Assembly: GCF_029338395.1 (NCBI RefSeq)
Contig: NZ_CP119809.1
Location: 186,001-250,000, forward strand
Direction of reading: 5' to 3'
DNA: 64,000 nt
DNA from: Halorussus caseinilyticus
GTDB taxonomy: Archaea > Halobacteriota > Halobacteria > Halobacteriales > Haladaptataceae
The notes under the pieces were generated by a model, which ran no database searches, had not been told where the DNA came from, and saw only the letters and a list, made by a program, of their open reading frames with translations. Positions 16,696 to 25,052 of this stretch are shown in pieces. The position numbers and the translations under genes are program-made. Each line of letters starts with the position of its first letter. Within the stretch, counting starts at the first letter, position 1.

Positions 16696-17183
16696 TGGCG
16701 ACGGTTGGGGCGGTGCGGCCAAATCGGTGGTGGTTCGCGGGGACGGTAGTACCCTGTTCGGCAGAGCTGACGACTGTGGCGAATTAGGTAGAACCGACGG
16801 CGACGGCGAGACGGTAGCTTCAGGGCTGAGCACGGGAGTTTACCGAACCGCAGACCGCCACCGCAACCGCGACCACACGGCACCGCGCCCCGGACCTCCC
16901 GCCGCGGGCGCGCAGTTCTGCGCGCCCGCGGCGCGTCCCGTGGCTTGCCACGCCGGTCGCGCTCGGTTTACGTTTCAGATGCGCGATGGCAGGACAATCG
17001 GCCGCCGTCGTGATGAATAAAGCCCCCGCCCGCTCGCGGTCTCGTCCCGAACTAAGCAAACAAATACGCCCACTAAGAAAATGAAAATGAGTCTAAGACA
17101 AATACAAAAGCACCTCTTCCTACAGGCCGCCTCGCCTAACGGCCAAAACGTAATGACGGTCGCCGTGTTCGTAGGCCCACGGA
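16696..17183. other. Intergenic region upstream of the Mrp operon
   Basis: A 488-nt region. It holds a 15-bp-stem hairpin (16900-16933), a minus-strand copy of the GCGGGCGG...GGCTTT element (about 17019-17036), and then an AT-rich block (17040-17115, with aaaatgaaaatgagtctaag) that probably contains the Mrp operon promoter. Reading frames here look non-coding. Confidence 0.6.
16900..16933. repeat. GC-rich hairpin, 15-bp stem
   Basis: cgccgcgggcgcgca (16900-16914) pairs exactly with 16919-16933 across a gttc loop. It is intergenic and lacks a T-tract. Confidence 0.85.
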
Positions 17184-17744
17184 ATGAGGGGGAGCGAGCT
17201 ATCGTCGTCCACGGAGAGTCCGACCGCCCGCCTGCTGGCTACGTTCGCGGTCTCGTACGGGTTCTACCTCGCGCTGGGTAACGCCGCCGACCCGTTCGAC
17301 CTCGTTACCGGCGCGGTCAGCGCCGGAGTCGTCGCCGTCGCGTTCGCGGGGTTCGCGTTCCCCGAGTCGCCGTCGGTGCGTCGGACCGGCGGGCGACTCG
17401 TCCGGGCGCTGGCGGCACTGCCCGTCCTGCTCTGGGAGATTCTGAAGGCCAACGTCGCGCTGGCGGCGATTCTGCTCGACCCGCGACTCCCCATCGACCC
17501 CTCGGTCGTCCGGGTGGAATCGGCGGCCGAGTCGGACCTCGAACGCACCGCCTTCGCCAGCGCGGTCACGCTCACGCCCGGCACGGTGGTCCTCGACGTG
17601 ACCGACGACGCCTATCACGTCCACGCGCTGACCGCCGCCTCTCGGGAGTCGCTCCGCGAGGGGTCGCTCTCGCGCGTCGTGGCCTCCGTCTTCCGGGACC
17701 GTGAGGACCTCGAGCGCCGGGAAGGGGACGGAGGGCGAGAATGA
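17184..17744 (+). CDS. mnhE: Mrp antiporter subunit E (MnhE)
   Basis: A 186-residue membrane protein and first gene of the nine-gene cation/proton antiporter operon. MnhE features: two or three N-terminal helices (LLATFAVSYGFYLALG, LVTGAVSAGVVAVAFAGFAF, LLWEILKANVALAAILLDP), then the soluble domain with FASAVTLTPGTVVLDVTDDAYHVHAL, the family's most conserved stretch. MnhE is part of the Na+(K+)/H+ antiporter membrane complex; its precise role is not known. Its end overlaps mnhF by 4 nt. Confidence 0.92.
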   Translation: MRGSELSSSTESPTARLLATFAVSYGFYLALGNAADPFDLVTGAVSAGVVAVAFAGFAFPESPSVRRTGGRLVRALAALPVLLWEILKANVALAAILLDPRLPIDPSVVRVESAAESDLERTAFASAVTLTPGTVVLDVTDDAYHVHALTAASRESLREGSLSRVVASVFRDREDLERREGDGGRE

Positions 17745-18055
17745 CGGACGCGCCGACCGACTTTCTGCTCGGGGTCGCGGTGGTGCTGGTCGCGCTGGCG
17801 GGGGTCGTCGGCTATCGCGTCGTGGTCGGGCCGACCCTCCAAGACCGGGTGGTCGCGGTCAACGCCCTCGGAACCACTGCCGTCGTCGTCCTCGCTCTGC
17901 TCGCCGCGGCGTTAGACGACCCCGGCTTGCTCGACGTGGCGCTGGCCTACGGCCTGCTCAACTTCCTGCTGAGCGTCGGTCTCGCTCGGGTCCTCGGCGA
18001 GCAGAACGCGCCCACCGCGGGGAAGTCGCCGGACGCGGACGGAGGCCCGCGATGA
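17741..18055 (+). CDS. mnhF: Mrp antiporter subunit F (MnhF)
   Basis: A 104-residue protein with three membrane helices: FLLGVAVVLVALAGVVGYRV, AVVVLALLAAALDDPGLLDVA and ALAYGLLNFLLSVGLARVL. The loop motif GPTLQDRVVAVNALGTTAV is the MnhF signature. It is a small membrane subunit of the Mrp complex. Overlaps of 4 nt at both ends show strict translational coupling. Confidence 0.92.
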   Translation: MTDAPTDFLLGVAVVLVALAGVVGYRVVVGPTLQDRVVAVNALGTTAVVVLALLAAALDDPGLLDVALAYGLLNFLLSVGLARVLGEQNAPTAGKSPDADGGPR

Positions 18056-18402
18056 CCCCGCGGGAGGCCGTCGTCGCCCTGCTCGCGGTCGGGAGCGTGG
18101 CGTTCACCGGTCTCGCGGCCGTGGGTCTGCTCCGCCTGCCCGAGGTGTACTCGCGCGCCCACGCCGCCTCGAAAGCCGACACCCTCGGTGCGCTCTCGGC
18201 GTTCGCGGCGGTCGGAGTCGCGTTCGGCGTCGATTCGGCCACGCTGAAGACGATTTTCCTCTTCGTCTTCGTGCTGGCGACGACTCCCGCCGCGACCCAC
18301 GCAGTGGTTCGGACCGCCTACCGTGCCGAGAGCGAGCGCGGAGCGAGACCCGTCGAATCCGCCGACTCAGCGGGCGACGACCGGGGTGAGCGCGATGACT
18401 GA
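18052..18402 (+). CDS. mnhG: Mrp antiporter subunit G (MnhG)
   Basis: A 116-residue protein with three helices. The conserved MnhG stretch GLLRLPEVYSRAHAASKADT and then LGALSAFAAVGVAFGV is present, followed by LKTIFLFVFVLATTPAATHA. The tail (about 30 residues) is charged. It overlaps the previous gene by 4 nt and the next by 8 nt. Confidence 0.92.
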   Translation: MTPREAVVALLAVGSVAFTGLAAVGLLRLPEVYSRAHAASKADTLGALSAFAAVGVAFGVDSATLKTIFLFVFVLATTPAATHAVVRTAYRAESERGARPVESADSAGDDRGERDD

Positions 18403-18931
18403 CCCCCTCGTGGTCGCGCTTCTCGCGCTCGCGGTCCTGCTGGCGGTCGGGATTGCGGTCCTCGCCGACGCGGTGGCCACGGTGGTCGTCTTCGGCGCGT
18501 ACGGTCTCTCGCTCGCCCTGCTCTGGGCCGCCCTGCGCGCGCCGGACGTGGCGCTGACCGAGGCCGCGGTCGGGGCCGGTATCTCGACCGCGCTGTTTCT
18601 GGCGGTCTTGGGGCGCTCTCCGGCCGAGTTCGCGGTCTCGCTCTCCCGACCCCGGTTTCGGGTCCGGCCCGCGACTGCGCTCACGGCGGTCGGCACGGCG
18701 CTCGCGCTCGGGGTCACGGTCCCGGCGCTCCCGGCGTTCGGCGACCCGAGCGCGCCGCCGTTCGGCCGGGTGGTCCCGTTCTACCTCGCCGACGCGCCGA
18801 CGCTCGGCGTCGAGAACGTCGTGACCGCGATTCTGGTGGTCTATCGCGGGTTCGACACCTTCGGCGAGGTGGTCGTGGTGTTCACCGCGGGCGTGGCGGC
18901 CGCGGCGGTCCTCCGGGAGGTGTCGGCGTGA
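18395..18931 (+). CDS. DUF4040 subunit (MrpA C-terminal / MbhD-like plus MbhE-like)
   Basis: A 178-residue membrane protein corresponding to the C-terminal part of bacterial MrpA, encoded as a separate gene as in archaeal Mrp and Mbh complexes. The DUF4040 signature APDVALTEAAVGAGISTALF is at about 48-67. The second part (LGVENVVTAILVVYRGFDTF, GEVVVVFTAGVAAAAVL) matches the MbhE/MrpB-N-like segment. It may help form the cation path. The start ATG at 18395 lies inside the end of mnhG. Confidence 0.85.
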   Translation: MTDPLVVALLALAVLLAVGIAVLADAVATVVVFGAYGLSLALLWAALRAPDVALTEAAVGAGISTALFLAVLGRSPAEFAVSLSRPRFRVRPATALTAVGTALALGVTVPALPAFGDPSAPPFGRVVPFYLADAPTLGVENVVTAILVVYRGFDTFGEVVVVFTAGVAAAAVLREVSA

Positions 18932-19374
18932 GCGACACCGAGGACGGGACGCCCGGCGATGACGCCCGCGGCGTCGTCGCCGACGCGACCGCCAGACTGG
19001 TCGCGCCGTTCGCGGCTACCTTCGGCCTGTTCACGACGTTCCACGGCACGTCGTCTGTCGGCGGTGGCTTTCAGGGCGGCGTCGTGCTGGCGGCCACGGT
19101 CATCCTGTTGGCGTTCGCGGTCGGCCCGCCGCGGGTGCGCGCGGCGCTCGCGGTTCCGCGCACGTCCGCGCTCGCGGCCGGTGGCGTCCTCGGGTTCGCG
19201 GCGGTCGGGGTCGGGCCGGTCGCGTTCGGCGGCGCGGTCCTCGAACTCGCGGCGTACCCGATTCCGAAGCCAGCGGTCTACGCGACCGAACTCGCGGAGG
19301 TCGCCATCGCCGCCACCGTCGCGGCCACACTCGTCGGACTCTTCTTCGTCCTCGCGGGGGAGACCGATGCTTGA
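18928..19374 (+). CDS. mnhB: Mrp antiporter subunit B (MnhB)
   Basis: A 148-residue protein with a GTG start overlapping the upstream stop (GTGA). About four helices are present. The MnhB motif FGLFTTFHGTSSVGGGFQGG and then VVLAATVILLAFAVG is clear. The C-terminal helix region is ATELAEVAIAATVAATLVGL. It is a membrane subunit of the Mrp complex. Confidence 0.9.
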   Translation: MSDTEDGTPGDDARGVVADATARLVAPFAATFGLFTTFHGTSSVGGGFQGGVVLAATVILLAFAVGPPRVRAALAVPRTSALAAGGVLGFAAVGVGPVAFGGAVLELAAYPIPKPAVYATELAEVAIAATVAATLVGLFFVLAGETDA

Positions 19375-19702
19375 AGCGTACCTCGCTCGCCTGCCCTATC
19401 TCGCGGCCGTCGCGCTGGTCGGGGTCGGACTCGGCGTGCTGGTCGGCGAACCGAGTCGCCTCAAGAAGGTGGTGGGTCTCAACGTCTTCCAGACCGGCGT
19501 CCTCCTCTTTTTCGTCGCGGCGGCCTACCGGTCCGGCGGGCGCTCGCCGCTGGTTCGGGACGCGACGCGGGACGCGCCGTCGGTCAACCCGCTCCCCCAC
19601 GTCCTCGTGCTGACAGCCATCGTGGTCGGGGTGAGTCTGACCGCGCTAGCGTTGGCGCTCGTGGTGCGAGTCCGGGCGGAGGAACGGGGAGGTGGCGCGT
19701 GA
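19367..19702 (+). CDS. mnhC: Mrp antiporter subunit C (MnhC, NuoK-like)
   Basis: A 111-residue NuoK homologue with three helices: LPYLAAVALVGVGLGVLV, LKKVVGLNVFQTGVLLFFVA and PLPHVLVLTAIVVGVSLTAL. The G-L-N-V-F-Q-T-G-V pattern and PLPHVLVLTAIVV are diagnostic. It overlaps mnhB by 8 nt and the next subunit by 4 nt. Confidence 0.92.
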   Translation: MLEAYLARLPYLAAVALVGVGLGVLVGEPSRLKKVVGLNVFQTGVLLFFVAAAYRSGGRSPLVRDATRDAPSVNPLPHVLVLTAIVVGVSLTALALALVVRVRAEERGGGA

Positions 19703-21195
19703 CCGCACTCTTGCTCCCCGCGCTGGTCGCGCTCCCGGTCGTCGGCGCGGCGCTGGCAGTCCTCGCGGGCGACCGACTCGGCCGGTGGGTCACGGCGGGG
19801 ACGCTCGCGCTCCAGACTGGTCTCGCGGCCGCGCTCGTGGGCCGAGTCGCCGACGACGGTCCGACTCGGACCGTCGTCGGCGGGTTTCGCCCGGCGGTGG
19901 GCGTCGAGTTACGCGCCGACCCGCTTGCCGCGCTGATAGTCGCGCTGGTGGCCGCCGTCGCTGGCGGCGCGGCGTGGTACGCGGGAGCGGTCGGCGCGCG
20001 GTCGGCCCACGCAGACGCCTTGGTCCTCTTGCTGGCGGCCGGTCTCTCGGGCGTCGGACTGACCGCAGACCTGTTCAACCTCTACGTCGTCCTCGAAATC
20101 ACGGGGCTGGCGGCCTACGCGCTGGTCGCGCTGGGCGAACGCGGGTCGGCGCGCGCGGCCCTGCGCTACCTCTTTGCCGGAACGGTCGGCGCGACCCTCT
20201 ATCTGCTCGGTGTCGGCTATCTATACGTTGCTACGGGGCATCTAAACATTGATAAGAGCAGTGTATTCGTTTCCGGACTCGCTCCGTCCTCGACGCTCGC
20301 GCTCGCGGCGTTCGCGTTCGTCTTCGCGGGACTGGCGGTTAAGATTCCGCTCGTGCCCGTCCACACGTGGCTTCCGGACGCCCACGCGCAGGCATCGGTG
20401 TCGGCCAGCGTCGTCCTCTCGGCGCTGGTAACGACCGCGGGCGTCTACGCCCTCGTGAAGGTTCTCTACGGCGTCTTCGGCGTCGAGTTCCTGACCGCGG
20501 TTCCGGCGGTCGGCGCGCTCGTCTCGGGTCTCGGTGCGGTCAGCGTCCTCGTCGGCGGCGCGCTGGCGCTCCGGGAGTCGAAGGTCAAGCGCGTGCTGGC
20601 CTACTCGACCGTCTCGCAACTCGGCGTCGTGGTGGTCGGCGCGGGTCTTGGCACCCGCCTCGGACTGACCGGCGCGGCGGTCCACCTGTTGGGCCACGCG
20701 ATTACGAAGGCGGGCCTGTTCTTCGCGGCGGGACTGCTCTCGCTCTCGACCGGAGCCAAGACCGTAGAGGAGTGCGCGGGCGTCGGGAAGCGCGCGCCGG
20801 TGGTCGGCGCGGCGTTCGCGGTCCTCTCGCTCGGGATGGTCGGCGTCCCCCCGACGGTCGGGTTCGCCGGGAAGTGGTACGTCCTCGTCGCGGCCGCGAG
20901 CGCGGAGGCGTGGCCGCTCGTCGCCGCCGTCCTCGCCAGCTCCCTGCTCTCGCTCGCCTACTTCGGGCGGATTCTGGCCCGGATGTTCTTCGCGCCACCG
21001 GCCGACGGACTTCCCGCGGACGCCGGAGAACCGTCGGTCGGTGGCGGTACCCCGGCGAACGCGGACGCGCCGACCGAATCGGTCGGCGCGTCCGTCCTCC
21101 CGATTTTGGCCGCGCTCGCGACGCTCGCGCTCGGTCTGTCGGCGGCGACCCTCGCACAGTTCCTCGAACCGGCGGTTTCGAGTCTCCTGACATGA
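19699..21195 (+). CDS. mnhD: Mrp antiporter subunit D, copy 1 (NuoL/M/N-like)
   Basis: A 498-residue proton-translocating antiporter-like subunit with about 14 membrane helices and a GTG start overlapping the mnhC stop. Family motifs are visible: DLFNLYVVLEITGLAAYALV (the conserved membrane Glu), AGLAVKIPLVPVHTWLPDAH (Lys and HxWLPDAH) and ESKVKRVLAYSTVSQLGVVV. It is the first of three D-type subunits in this operon. A low-complexity acidic loop lies near the C-terminus. Confidence 0.9.
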   Translation: MTALLLPALVALPVVGAALAVLAGDRLGRWVTAGTLALQTGLAAALVGRVADDGPTRTVVGGFRPAVGVELRADPLAALIVALVAAVAGGAAWYAGAVGARSAHADALVLLLAAGLSGVGLTADLFNLYVVLEITGLAAYALVALGERGSARAALRYLFAGTVGATLYLLGVGYLYVATGHLNIDKSSVFVSGLAPSSTLALAAFAFVFAGLAVKIPLVPVHTWLPDAHAQASVSASVVLSALVTTAGVYALVKVLYGVFGVEFLTAVPAVGALVSGLGAVSVLVGGALALRESKVKRVLAYSTVSQLGVVVVGAGLGTRLGLTGAAVHLLGHAITKAGLFFAAGLLSLSTGAKTVEECAGVGKRAPVVGAAFAVLSLGMVGVPPTVGFAGKWYVLVAAASAEAWPLVAAVLASSLLSLAYFGRILARMFFAPPADGLPADAGEPSVGGGTPANADAPTESVGASVLPILAALATLALGLSAATLAQFLEPAVSSLLT

Positions 21196-22706
21196 CCGGC
21201 GCGCTGGCGCTCCGTCCGGCGCTCGCGGTCGCAGTTCCGGCGCTGGCCTCGGCGCTCGTCCTCGCCTCTCGCGGGCGGCCGACCATCCGCGAGTCGTGGA
21301 CCCTGCTCGCGGTCGGCGTCGAACTCGCGGTGGTCGGGAGCCTCGTCCCCGACGTGCTGGCGGGCCGAATCCCGACCGCCTCGCTCGGCACCTTCGCCAC
21401 GGGCGTCCCGCTGGCGTTCCGGGCCGACGCGCTCGGGACGCTGTTCGCGTCGGTCGTCGCGGTCCTGTGGGGGGCCGCCAGCGTCTACAGCGTCGGCTAC
21501 ATGCGCAAGCTCGACGAACACGACCAGACGCGCTTTTTCGCGGCGTTCGCCGCCAGCATCGCGGCCACGCTCGGGGTCGCGTTCGCCGCGAACCTGCTGA
21601 CTCTCTTCGTCGCCTACGAACTCCTGACGGTCGGGACCTACCCCCTCGTGGCCCACGCCGGAACCGACGAGGCCCGCCGCGCCGGGCGCAAGTACGCCCT
21701 CTACGCCTTCGGCGGCGGCGTCGCGGTCCTCGGCGGGACCGTCCTCGTCTACGCGCTCGCCGGAACCCTCGCGTTCGCGCCCGGCGGACTCCGCGCCCTC
21801 GGGACCGCAGACCCCCTGCTCGCCCACGCCGCGTTCGGCCTGCTCGCTGGCGGGTTCGGCGTCAAGGCCGCGGTGATACCTCTTCACGGTTGGCTCCCGA
21901 ACGCGATGGTCGCGCCGACGCCCGTCTCTGCGCTCCTCCACGCCGTCGCCGTCGTCAAGAGCGGCGTGTTCGGCATCGCTCGCGTGGTCCTGTTCGTCTT
22001 CGGTCCGGAGGCGGTCCGCGGGTCGGCGCTCCGGTGGCCTCTCGCTGGCGCGGCGGCCGCGACGATGGTGCTGGCCGGGTTCCTCGCGCTCCGGCAGGAC
22101 AAACTCAAGCGCGTGCTGGCCTACTCGACCGCCAGCCAACTCTCGTTTATCGTCCTCGGCCTGACGATACTCACCCCCACGGCGGTCCTCGGGGCGTTGT
22201 TCCACCTCGTGACCCACGCCTTCATGAAGATTACCGCCTTTTTCTGCGCCGGGACCGTCTACGTCGAGACGAAGGCCGAGTACGTCTCGGAGATGGCCGG
22301 AATCGCGCGCCGACTCCCGACCACGCTCGCCGCGTTCTCGGTCGCCGCCGCCGGACTCGTCGGCATCCCCCTCGTGGGCGGATTCGTCAGCGAGTGGTAC
22401 CTCGCCTTGGGGACTCTCGCCGGGCCGATTCCGGCGCTCGCGGCGGCCTACTGGTTGGCGGCGTTCGTGAAACTGCTCTTCTTCTGGCCCATCGTCTCGA
22501 CGGCGGTCTTCGCGGACCCGACCGACGGAGACCGCCAGCAGTGGGCCGGTCCCGACCCCGGTGGCCTCCTCTCGGAGGCGTCGTGGGCCATGCTCGGACC
22601 CCTTCTTTTCACCGCCGGGGTCGCGGTCCTGCTCGGGGTCGTCCCGACCGCCACGCCCTACTTCTCGTTGGCCGAGGCGGTCGTCGCGGAGGTGTTCGGG
22701 GCGTGA
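21192..22706 (+). CDS. Mrp antiporter subunit D, copy 2 (NuoL/M/N-like)
   Basis: A 504-residue proton-translocating subunit. Motifs: SVYSVGYMRKLDEHDQTRFF, FVAYELLTVGTYPLVAHAG, FGVKAAVIPLHGWLPNAMVA and RQDKLKRVLAYSTASQLSFI. The text around YMRKLDEHDQTRFFA resembles NuoL/MrpA-type subunits more than copy 1 does, so this may supply the MrpA N-terminal function. It overlaps copy 1 by 4 nt. Confidence 0.9.
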   Translation: MTGALALRPALAVAVPALASALVLASRGRPTIRESWTLLAVGVELAVVGSLVPDVLAGRIPTASLGTFATGVPLAFRADALGTLFASVVAVLWGAASVYSVGYMRKLDEHDQTRFFAAFAASIAATLGVAFAANLLTLFVAYELLTVGTYPLVAHAGTDEARRAGRKYALYAFGGGVAVLGGTVLVYALAGTLAFAPGGLRALGTADPLLAHAAFGLLAGGFGVKAAVIPLHGWLPNAMVAPTPVSALLHAVAVVKSGVFGIARVVLFVFGPEAVRGSALRWPLAGAAAATMVLAGFLALRQDKLKRVLAYSTASQLSFIVLGLTILTPTAVLGALFHLVTHAFMKITAFFCAGTVYVETKAEYVSEMAGIARRLPTTLAAFSVAAAGLVGIPLVGGFVSEWYLALGTLAGPIPALAAAYWLAAFVKLLFFWPIVSTAVFADPTDGDRQQWAGPDPGGLLSEASWAMLGPLLFTAGVAVLLGVVPTATPYFSLAEAVVAEVFGA

Positions 22707-24403
22707 CCCTCCCGTGGTCGATTCCCCCGGCGCTCTTCCTGTTGGCCGCCGCGGTCGTCTGTTCCCTCGCCGAGCGCAGAGTCGGCCACGCCGCGGGCGT
22801 CCTCGCGGGCCTGCTCGCGCTCGCGTGGTCGCTCGCGGCCCCGACGGGCGGCCACCTCCCGGCCCGACTCTTCGGCTTCGAGGCGATGCCGGTCGCAGTC
22901 GACCCCCTCTCGCGCACGATGGGAGTCGCGCTCGGGTTCGTCGCGGCCGCGGACGCGGCCTACGCCTACGCCACCGACGCCGACGCCACGATGACGGCTT
23001 ACGCGCTGGCCTACGCTGGCGTCTGCCTCGGCGCGGTGTTCGCGGGCGATTGGCTCACGCTCGTCGTCTGCTGGGAACTGATGGCAATCGGGGCCACCCT
23101 GCTGGTCTGGCACCGCGGCGGCCCGGCGCTCCGCGCGGGGTTCCGATACGCGATTTACCACGAAATCGGCGGCGCGTTCCTCATCGCGGGCGTCCTGCTT
23201 CACTACCTCCGAGTCGGGAGTTTCGTCTTCGGCGCGGGCGGTGTGGGGGGATTCTCGCCCGGTCTCCCGGCCCTGCTCGCGGTGGTCGGCATCGGCCTGA
23301 ACGTCGGCTTTCTCGGTCTCCACCCGTGGCTGGTGGACTCGTACCCTCGCCCGCACGTCGCCGCGAGCGTCGTCCTCTGCGGGTTCACCACGAAGGTCGG
23401 CGTCTACGCCCTCGCCAGAGCCTTCCCCGGCGGCCACGACGCAATCGCGGCGATGGGTGGCGCGATGGTGCTGGTCGGGGTCACGCTCGCCATCCTCCAG
23501 ACCGAAGTCCGTCGCCTCCTGACCTACCACATCGTCTCGCAGGTCGGCTACATGGTCGCGGGGGTCGGCGTCGGGTCGGCGCTCGGTCGGGCGGGCGGGA
23601 TGGCCCACCTGCTCAACAACGTCCTCTACAAGTCCCTGCTGTTCATGGTCGGCGGGTGGCTGATACTCAGGACCGACTCGGAGAAGCTCAAGCGGATAGG
23701 CGGACTGGCCCGCGAGACGCCGGTCCTGTTCGCCACCTACGCGGTCGCCGCGTTCGCCATCGCGGGCGTGCCGGGGTTCAACGGCTTCGTGAGCAAGGGG
23801 ATGGTCATCGACAGCGCGGACGCCGCGGACCTCGACCTGCTCTGGTGGGCGCTGGTCGTCGGCGGGGTCGGCACCGTCGTCTCGTTCGCCAAGTTCGGCT
23901 ACTACGCCTTCCTCGGGGAGCGCCGCGGCGAGTCGGACAGCACGGTCGCCCGCCTCTCGCCGGTGGAGGCCGCGCCGCTGGTCGCGGTGGCGCTGGCCTG
24001 CGTTCTCCTCGGTCTCTTCCCAGACCTGCTGTTCGCGCTCGTCCCGCCGGGCACCGACGCCGCGAAGGTGTTCGTCGTCTCCCAGTTCACGAAGGCCGGT
24101 GCGGTTCTCGTCGCGGGTCTGGCGGCGTTCGCCCTGCTGAAGCGCCCCCTCTCGCGTCTCGGTGCCGTTCCGGACCTCGATTCGGTCTACCACCCGGCGG
24201 GCCGCGCGGCCCTCGACGCCGCAGTCGAGGCGACGACCCGGATCGCCCGCGCTCTCGACTCGCTGGCGAGCGCCGGGGACGCGGCGGTCGAACGCTGGCG
24301 GACCGCGGGGTTCCCCGAGGGCCGCCTCGACCCCATCGGCGTCAGCGTCCTGCTGGTCGTTCTCGTCCTCGCGGCCGCGCTGTTCGTGGTGTTCGCGGCG
24401 TGA
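22703..24403 (+). CDS. Mrp antiporter subunit D, copy 3 (NuoL/M/N-like)
   Basis: A 566-residue protein with a GTG start and the last gene of the operon. It has the same antiporter core (GDWLTLVVCWELMAIGATLL, LNVGFLGLHPWLVDSYPRPH, ILQTEVRRLLTYHIVSQVGY). HPWLVDSYPRPH replaces the usual HxWLPDAH, a notable divergence in the proton channel loop. A C-terminal extension contains amphipathic and membrane segments (ISVLLVV-type end). A hairpin starts 2 nt after the stop. Confidence 0.9.
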   Translation: MTLPWSIPPALFLLAAAVVCSLAERRVGHAAGVLAGLLALAWSLAAPTGGHLPARLFGFEAMPVAVDPLSRTMGVALGFVAAADAAYAYATDADATMTAYALAYAGVCLGAVFAGDWLTLVVCWELMAIGATLLVWHRGGPALRAGFRYAIYHEIGGAFLIAGVLLHYLRVGSFVFGAGGVGGFSPGLPALLAVVGIGLNVGFLGLHPWLVDSYPRPHVAASVVLCGFTTKVGVYALARAFPGGHDAIAAMGGAMVLVGVTLAILQTEVRRLLTYHIVSQVGYMVAGVGVGSALGRAGGMAHLLNNVLYKSLLFMVGGWLILRTDSEKLKRIGGLARETPVLFATYAVAAFAIAGVPGFNGFVSKGMVIDSADAADLDLLWWALVVGGVGTVVSFAKFGYYAFLGERRGESDSTVARLSPVEAAPLVAVALACVLLGLFPDLLFALVPPGTDAAKVFVVSQFTKAGAVLVAGLAAFALLKRPLSRLGAVPDLDSVYHPAGRAALDAAVEATTRIARALDSLASAGDAAVERWRTAGFPEGRLDPIGVSVLLVVLVLAAALFVVFAA

Positions 24404-24405
24404 AG

Positions 24406-24450
24406 CCGCCGAAACGCAGTTTCGGCGGGCGGAGGCTTTCTGGGCGTTCG
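24406..24450 (+). repeat. Hairpin plus the 17-mer shared with 13732-13748
   Basis: A 10-bp stem (ccgccgaaac, 24406-24415, with 24419-24428, loop gca) starts 2 nt after the Mrp operon stop. It is followed by gcggaggctttctgggcgtt and cg, whose last 17 bases match the element at 13732-13748. It could act in 3'-end processing, or be a copy of a dispersed repeat. Confidence 0.75.
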
Positions 24451-24573
24451 TCGCACGACACCGGGACTTTTCGTCTCGATTCGCGCAGTCGCTACGACGA
24501 CTTGCGCCCCGAACCGTCCGACGAGACGACGCCCCCACGAACCCTTTTGCCCGCCCGCGTCGTGGACGACTCC

Positions 24574-24957
24574 ATGTCGAAACCACAGTACGACCGCCTC
24601 GCCGCCGACCTCGAAGCCGAGTTCGGCGACCGCCTGCGGTGGGTCGCGTCGTTCGACAGTGACGACTACACCTACGACGTTCGGTACGTCCGGGAGGACC
24701 TCAAGTCCGACCTCTCGGGGTTGGAACTCGACACCATCATCCACCGCTCTATGGCGGTGTTCAACCGCGAACACGTCGAAGACGTGTACTTCCACCTCGG
24801 AGACGCCGAGTCCCTGCTGGTCCGCCACGAGCGAGCGACGGCGCTCCACCTCTACCTCTCGCGGAACCGCGGCGTCGTGGTCAAACTCGAAGCGGACGCG
24901 AGCTTTCGGTACCCCGACTTTCTGGACGAGTGCGTCGGGACGCTCCGGGGGGAGTGA
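24574..24957 (+). CDS. Haloarchaeal hypothetical protein (DUF7522-like)
   Basis: A 127-residue acidic alpha/beta protein. Residues 17-40 (FGDRLRWVASFDSDDYTYDV) are followed by RYVREDLKSDLSGLELDTII, VYFHLGDAESLLVRHERATA and LHLYLSRNRGVVVKLEADAS. Cytoplasmic, with no catalytic motif seen. It resembles a family widespread in haloarchaea; the DUF number is from memory and should be treated as tentative. It is a single gene between the Mrp operon and the HxlR regulator. Confidence 0.75.
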   Translation: MSKPQYDRLAADLEAEFGDRLRWVASFDSDDYTYDVRYVREDLKSDLSGLELDTIIHRSMAVFNREHVEDVYFHLGDAESLLVRHERATALHLYLSRNRGVVVKLEADASFRYPDFLDECVGTLRGE

Positions 24958-24989
24958 CCGCTTCCGGAGGTCGGGCTCCCTACGGATGG

Positions 24990-25046
24990 GTTACCTACGG
25001 TAACTAGATGGTTGGAGGTAACTTTTTACGGGTAGCCGGAGTAACC
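24990..25046 (+). promoter_or_regulatory. Operator repeats around the TATA box of the HxlR gene
   Basis: An inverted repeat gttacc-tac-ggtaac lies at 24990-25004. A further ggtaac is at 25017-25022 and gtaacc at 25041-25046. Between the last two is the TATA-like actttttac (25021-25029), about 25-30 nt before ATG 25053. The GGTAAC half-sites flanking the TATA box suggest autoregulation by the HxlR protein. Confidence 0.65.
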
Positions 25047-25052
25047 CCGTCC

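Noticed and set aside
20367-24957. Several very long frames over the Mrp operon (up to 1035 codons, both strands)
   Set aside because: Arg/Pro/Gly-rich shadows of the antiporter genes; the true frames show membrane helices and family motifs.
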